NCBI RefSeq assembly: GCF_021729015.1
Contig: NZ_JAJQQZ010000001.1
Coordinates: 1,054,001 to 1,118,000 of the forward strand
Direction: 5' to 3'
DNA: 64,000 nt
DNA from: Halobacterium rubrum
Lineage (GTDB): Archaea; Halobacteriota; Halobacteria; Halobacteriales; Halobacteriaceae
The notes below the pieces were generated by a model. The model made no database searches and was not told the origin of the DNA. It saw only the letters and a program-made list of their open reading frames with translations. How positions within the stretch are numbered: the first letter of the stretch is position 1; each line of letters opens with the position of its first letter. Shown one piece after another: positions 60,464 through 64,000 of this stretch. The translations under genes were made by a program, and so were the position numbers.

Positions 60464-62116
60464 ATGAGTAGCGACGCCGGCGACGGGGCGTTCCAGGCCG
60501 CCTGCGAGGAGCTCGTCGACCGCATCCTCGCGGGCGACGTCGGCGAGGACGACGTGGAGAGTGCGAAACTCGACGTGTGCTCGGAGTACTCGGCGTCGAA
60601 AGTGCCGAAGCACTCCGAACTGCTGGACTTCGCGCCCGACGGCCGCCGCGAGGAGCTAGAGGAGGTCCTGCAGCGCAAGCCCGTGCGGACGGCGTCGGGC
60701 GTGACGCCGGTCGCCATCATGACGAGTCCGCACACGTGCCCGCACGGCAAGTGTCTGTACTGCCCGGGGGGCCCGGCCAGCGAGTTCACGTCCAGTCAGT
60801 CCTACACCGGCCACGAGCCCGCCGCAGCACGGGGCGTGCAGAACGACTACGACCCCTACGGGCAGGTGACCCTGCGCCTCCACCAGCTCCGGGAGATCGG
60901 CCACCCGGTCGACAAGGTCGAACTCATCCTGATGGGCGGGACGATGACGGCGCGCAGCCACGACTACCAGGAGTGGTTCGTGAAGCGCGCGCTCCAGGCG
61001 CTCAACGACTACGACCGCGACCAGGAGCCGGCGCCGAGCGAGGACGAGTCGTTCGCCCAGGACCCCGAGGAGTACGACTTCGCGTACCTCGAGGACGTCG
61101 TCGCGAACAACGAGTTCGGGGAAATCCGGAACATCGGGACGACGTTCGAGACGAAGCCGGACTGGTGTGACCCCGAACAGGTCGACCGCATGCTCGACCT
61201 CGGCGGCACGAAAGTCGAGGTGGGTGTGCAGACGACCTTCGAGCGCGTGAACCGCGAGATGCACCGCGGCCACGGCGTGCAGGCGTCCGTGGACGCGAAC
61301 CGCCGGCTGCGGGACGCCGCGTTCAAGGTCGGGTTCCACATGATGCCGGGCCAGCCCGGGATGAGCAAGGAGATGGTCCTCGAGGACTTCCGACGGCTGT
61401 TCGAGGACAGCCGCTGGAAGCCGGACTACCTCAAGATCTACCCGACGCTGGTCGTCCGCGACACCATCACGTACGACATGTGGCGCAACGGCGAGTTCGA
61501 ACCGCTCCAGAACGAGGAGGCCGCCGACCTCGTCGCCGAGATCAAGGACATGATTCCCCGGTACACGCGCCTGCAGCGCGTCCAGCGGGACATCCCGGCG
61601 GACTTCATCGACGCCGGCGTCTGGAAGTCGAATCTGCGGCAGCTCGCCCGCCAGCGGATGGACGAGCACGGGTGGGAGTGCGAGTGCATCCGCTGCCGGG
61701 AGGCCGGGATGAACGACGAGGACCCCGAGAACGTCGAACTCGACGTGCAGACCTACGAGGCCGGTGGCGGCACGGAGCACTTCATCAGTTTCGAGGACTT
61801 CGACCGCGACCTTCTGGTCGGGTTCGCGCGCCTGCGATTCCCGGACGACCCGGTGCGCGACGAGCTGGAGAACGCCGCCTTGCTCCGGGAGCTCCACGTC
61901 TACGGGAGCGAGGTTTCGGTGGGCGACGACACGGCGGACGGCCAGCACCAGCACCAGGGCTACGGCCGCCGCCTGATGGAGCGTGCCGAGGAGATGGCCG
62001 CCGCCGAGGGCTTCGAGAAGCTCTCGGTCATCTCCGGCATCGGCGCCCGGCAGTACTACAAGCGGAAGCTGGGCTACCACCAGGACGGCCCGTACGTCAG
62101 CAAGCGGCTCAAGTAG
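60464..62116 (+). CDS. elp3: tRNA wobble-uridine modification enzyme Elp3 (radical SAM/acetyltransferase)
   Basis: The 550-residue enzyme has a radical SAM domain with CPHGKCLYC (C92, C97, C100), the ELILMGGTMTAR segment, and a C-terminal GNAT domain with HQGYGRRLMERAEEMA and YYKRKLGY. It adds a carboxymethyl group to U34 of tRNAs. Archaeal Elp3 works without the other Elongator subunits. It lies 38 bases after the DHH gene, probably in one operon. A perfect 11-bp hairpin lies 25 bases after the stop. Confidence 0.96.
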   Translation: MSSDAGDGAFQAACEELVDRILAGDVGEDDVESAKLDVCSEYSASKVPKHSELLDFAPDGRREELEEVLQRKPVRTASGVTPVAIMTSPHTCPHGKCLYCPGGPASEFTSSQSYTGHEPAAARGVQNDYDPYGQVTLRLHQLREIGHPVDKVELILMGGTMTARSHDYQEWFVKRALQALNDYDRDQEPAPSEDESFAQDPEEYDFAYLEDVVANNEFGEIRNIGTTFETKPDWCDPEQVDRMLDLGGTKVEVGVQTTFERVNREMHRGHGVQASVDANRRLRDAAFKVGFHMMPGQPGMSKEMVLEDFRRLFEDSRWKPDYLKIYPTLVVRDTITYDMWRNGEFEPLQNEEAADLVAEIKDMIPRYTRLQRVQRDIPADFIDAGVWKSNLRQLARQRMDEHGWECECIRCREAGMNDEDPENVELDVQTYEAGGGTEHFISFEDFDRDLLVGFARLRFPDDPVRDELENAALLRELHVYGSEVSVGDDTADGQHQHQGYGRRLMERAEEMAAAEGFEKLSVISGIGARQYYKRKLGYHQDGPYVSKRLK

Positions 62117-62140
62117 GGCTAGCAGGCGGCGGGCGACTGC

Positions 62141-62182
62141 GCCGGTGCGTGGTGCCGCCGTTCCGCGTCCGCACGCACCGGC
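62141..62182 (+). terminator. Strong hairpin downstream of elp3
   Basis: GCCGGTGCGTG (62141-62151) pairs perfectly with CACGCACCGGC (62172-62182), an 11-bp stem with a 20-base loop, 25 bases after the elp3 stop. No T-run follows, so termination or a 3' stabilising function is uncertain. Confidence 0.4.
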
Positions 62183-62250
62183 CGGCTGTCAGGTCACGAG
62201 CCGAAGTGGTCCTGCTCTCGTACTTGAACCTACGCGGCCGGTAGTGGCTC

Positions 62251-62493
62251 GCATCCGCGAGCGAGTGGTTCGAAGTTCTCGTGAGCCAGAGGCGAACGAG
62301 AGCCCGCGAGACCGAAGGTCTCGCTAAGAACCCGAGCAAAGCGGTTCGCGCTGCGAGCACCAGCGGTGCGAGCAGCGGCCGACGACTGAGGGGAGCGAGC
62401 GTAGCGAGCGAACCAAAGGGGGAGTGCTTTTAGTGTAGCTTTTGCCAACGAGCGAGGGCGCCTCAGCGCCCGAGCGAGTGCAGCAAAAGGTAC
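62251..62493 (-). repeat. Dispersed intergenic repeat, copy B
   Basis: Shares three ordered blocks with copy A: 62251-62275, 62331-62347 (CCCGAGCAAAGCGGTTC), and 62426-62445 (GCTTTTAGTGTAGCTTTTGC), with one or two differences each. Own hairpin: GCGAGACC-GAA-GGTCTCGC (62306-62324). The right end CAGCAAAAGGTAC mirrors TTTTGC in the third block, so this part can fold as a stem. It ends ten bases before the DUF63 stop codon. Confidence 0.6.
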
Positions 62494-62502
62494 AGGTGCG
62501 TG

Positions 62503-63645
62503 TTATATCCCGAACGTCGCCCGCAGCATGTCGCGGGTGCCGGGGCCGAGGCCGACGGCGAGGACGGCGACGAGCATGAGCGTGGTGTAGCGCGGGGCTT
62601 CGTCGCGGAGCTGTTCGTCGAACAGGGAGAGGACGAGGAGGACGGCGGCGACTTTCACGAGGATGAACGGCCAGGTGTCGCCGGTGAAGTGGACGACGGA
62701 TTCGGGGAGGAGGGCGTGGGTGGCGTCGACGATGTACTCGTTGAGGGGGTGTTTGGAGACGAGGTCGCCGCGGGGGTAGCCGAGTTCGGCGCCCCAGTCG
62801 AGGCCGAGGACGTTGGCGACGCCGTCGACGGCGTGGCCCCAGAGGATGAGGGCGCCGGCGGTTTCGGTGCCGCTGGTGACACTCGGGAGCCAGCGGCGGG
62901 CGGCCCACCAGACGACCGCGGTGATGACCGTGGCGAGGCCGAGCGTGAGCACGGTGAACACGGGGATGAACTGGACGTAGTCGCGGGTGGCGGCGAGGTA
63001 GCCGAGGCCGAGAACGTTGGCGGCGAGGATGGCGGTACCGATTGCGGCGAGCGGGCGGTGGTAGTCGTCGAAGACGTCGGTGCGCCGGGCGAGCAGGACG
63101 GTGCTCACGAGCGCAGCGAGCGTCACCGCGAACATGACGAAGTAGATGACCGGACTGATGATGAGCGTGTTCAGCGGGTAGGAGATGAAGGGATCGACGT
63201 TCCCGAAGAGTTCGGTCGCGTTGTTGGCGTCTTCGACGACGCGGAGGGCGCCGCCGAGCAGGACGAACGGGAACAGCGCGTAGAGGAGGTTCAGGCGCTC
63301 GCCGACCCGGAACCGCTCGAGGAAGAAGTGGACGCCGACGAGCGATCCCAGCAGGGTGACGGCGTACCCGATCTCGGAGACGATGGTGTAGCCGGGGTAC
63401 GCGACCGGTTCGCTGGCGGCGGCGCAGGCGGCTTTGTTGAAGACGAGTTCGACGGCGCCGCCACTCCAGACGGCGCACTGGGCGCCCTGCGCGTCTGCGT
63501 AGACGGGCCCCCAGAAGTAGTGCCAGATGAAGTCGCCGTAGACGGTGTCGGTGAACAACAGCGACCCGACGACGAGCGCGGCGACGACGGCGAGCACAGT
63601 CGCCGTCCACGTGCGCTCGGCGCTGGTCTCCGGGAAGGAGGTCAT
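62503..63645 (-). CDS. DUF63 family membrane protein
   Basis: The 380-residue protein has about nine hydrophobic helices and the DUF63 pattern: GDFIWHYFWGPVYADA near the start, ALLRV-like GGALRVVEDANNATELFG in the centre, and GHAVDGVANVLGLDWG later. DUF63 proteins are restricted to archaea, with unknown role. The start ATG 63645 gives a typical length. Confidence 0.9.
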   Translation of the reverse strand: MTSFPETSAERTWTATVLAVVAALVVGSLLFTDTVYGDFIWHYFWGPVYADAQGAQCAVWSGGAVELVFNKAACAAASEPVAYPGYTIVSEIGYAVTLLGSLVGVHFFLERFRVGERLNLLYALFPFVLLGGALRVVEDANNATELFGNVDPFISYPLNTLIISPVIYFVMFAVTLAALVSTVLLARRTDVFDDYHRPLAAIGTAILAANVLGLGYLAATRDYVQFIPVFTVLTLGLATVITAVVWWAARRWLPSVTSGTETAGALILWGHAVDGVANVLGLDWGAELGYPRGDLVSKHPLNEYIVDATHALLPESVVHFTGDTWPFILVKVAAVLLVLSLFDEQLRDEAPRYTTLMLVAVLAVGLGPGTRDMLRATFGI

Positions 63646-63684
63646 GTCCGTACGCGTGTGCGGACCGGGTTTTACCGTTGCGGT

Positions 63685-64000
63685 CTACAGCGGGAGTTCG
63701 GCCGACTCGTACTCGGTGCCGAGCACGACCATCGTCTGGGAGCGCGCGAAGCCGTCCATGTCGGCGATGCGTTCGAACATGAGCTCCCGGAGGTGGTCCG
63801 TGTTCTCCGCGACGACGCGGAGGATGATGTCCCACTCGCCCGTAGTGAGGTTGACTTCCTGGACGCCGTCGATGGCCGTGAGGCGGTCGAGCGTCTCGTC
63901 CTCGCGGCCCTGTTCGACGCGGAGGCCGACGAACGCCGACGTGCCGAAGCCGACGGCCTTCGGGTCGACGTCGGCGTGGTAGCCGCGGATGACGCCGGCC
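63685..64000 (-). CDS. Lrp/AsnC family regulator, C-terminal part (cut by window edge)
   Basis: The last 105 residues before TAG read as the RAM domain of Lrp/AsnC proteins: GTSAFVGLRVEQGREDETL, VQEVNLTTGEWDIILRV and SQTMVVLGTEYE. Effector binding by amino acids is typical of this domain. The N-terminal HTH lies beyond the window edge, so the identity of the paralog cannot be decided. Confidence 0.92.
   Translation of the reverse strand, partial: AGVIRGYHADVDPKAVGFGTSAFVGLRVEQGREDETLDRLTAIDGVQEVNLTTGEWDIILRVVAENTDHLRELMFERIADMDGFARSQTMVVLGTEYESAELPL

Larger units (their letters stand above)
62117..62502. other. Gene-free convergent interval with hairpin and repeat
   Basis: The 386 bases between the stops of elp3 and the opposed DUF63 gene hold no plausible gene. 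On the left is a perfect hairpin (62141-62182), and on the right is copy B of the dispersed repeat. Confidence 0.7.

Overview
The window is chromosomal DNA of a haloarchaeon (class Halobacteria). The signs are high G+C, strongly Asp/Glu-rich proteins, many probably leaderless genes with a TATA element about 25-30 bases before the start codon, and archaeal families such as MBF1, Lsm/L37e, pelota, RqcH, TbsP-like regulator, halocyanin, HemAT, archaeal Elp3 and several haloarchaea-only domains. A relative of Halobacterium is possible, but that is a guess; species cannot be fixed from the sequence alone. Most genes are housekeeping, densely packed on both strands. No CRISPR array, intact insertion sequence, provirus or rRNA was seen. 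Very long reading frames antisense to genes are common and are by-products of the base composition.

Layout. 1-5.7 kb: truncated acyl-CoA dehydrogenase, AlaX editing protein, MBF1, small zinc-ribbon and flavin/PLP-barrel proteins, bat-type and winged-helix regulators. 5.7-10.3 kb: a hairpin-rich stretch next to tRNA-Leu(GAG), DUF420 membrane protein, lipoprotein, PurF, a methyltransferase and the overlapping lsm-rpl37e pair. 10.3-21.3 kb: M42 peptidase, DUF2342 metalloprotease, a DUF7521/HTH pair, a His-rich halocyanin, a Dna2-like nuclease-helicase with an Fe-S cysteine set, and an Lhr-like helicase. 21.3-34.8 kb: a palindromic 252-bp repeat, MBL hydrolase, HemAT aerotaxis transducer, pelota, MFS transporter divergent from a NikR-like regulator, RqcH, ZIP transporter, SurE, a YcaO protein and a TbsP-like regulator. 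34.8-46 kb: CHAT (caspase-like) protein, GlyA and FolD (one-carbon metabolism), hydrolases, a tRNA 3' fragment, DUF1028, a candidate small RNA, amphi-Trp and PadR proteins. 46-64 kb: AI-2E family and MgtC membrane proteins, class III aminotransferase, a membrane chemotaxis transducer, MutY, DUF2892, a second DUF7521 gene, UspA, flavin reductase, thymidine kinase, an S1-OB-DHH protein whose DHH motifs look degenerate, Elp3, DUF63 and a truncated Lrp/AsnC regulator.

Functional threads: translation quality control (AlaX, pelota, RqcH, Elp3, Lsm, L37e); DNA repair and replication (Dna2-like, Lhr-like, MutY, DHH protein, thymidine kinase); taxis and signalling (HemAT, second MCP, many one-domain regulators); folate and purine one-carbon metabolism (GlyA, FolD, PurF). 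Points that deserve a second look are the repeat elements at convergent gene ends (31.8 and 62.3 kb), the 252-bp palindromic element, the candidate RNA at 44.8 kb, the tRNA fragment at 43.0 kb, the orphan YcaO, the CHAT protein, and the apparently inactive DHH protein.
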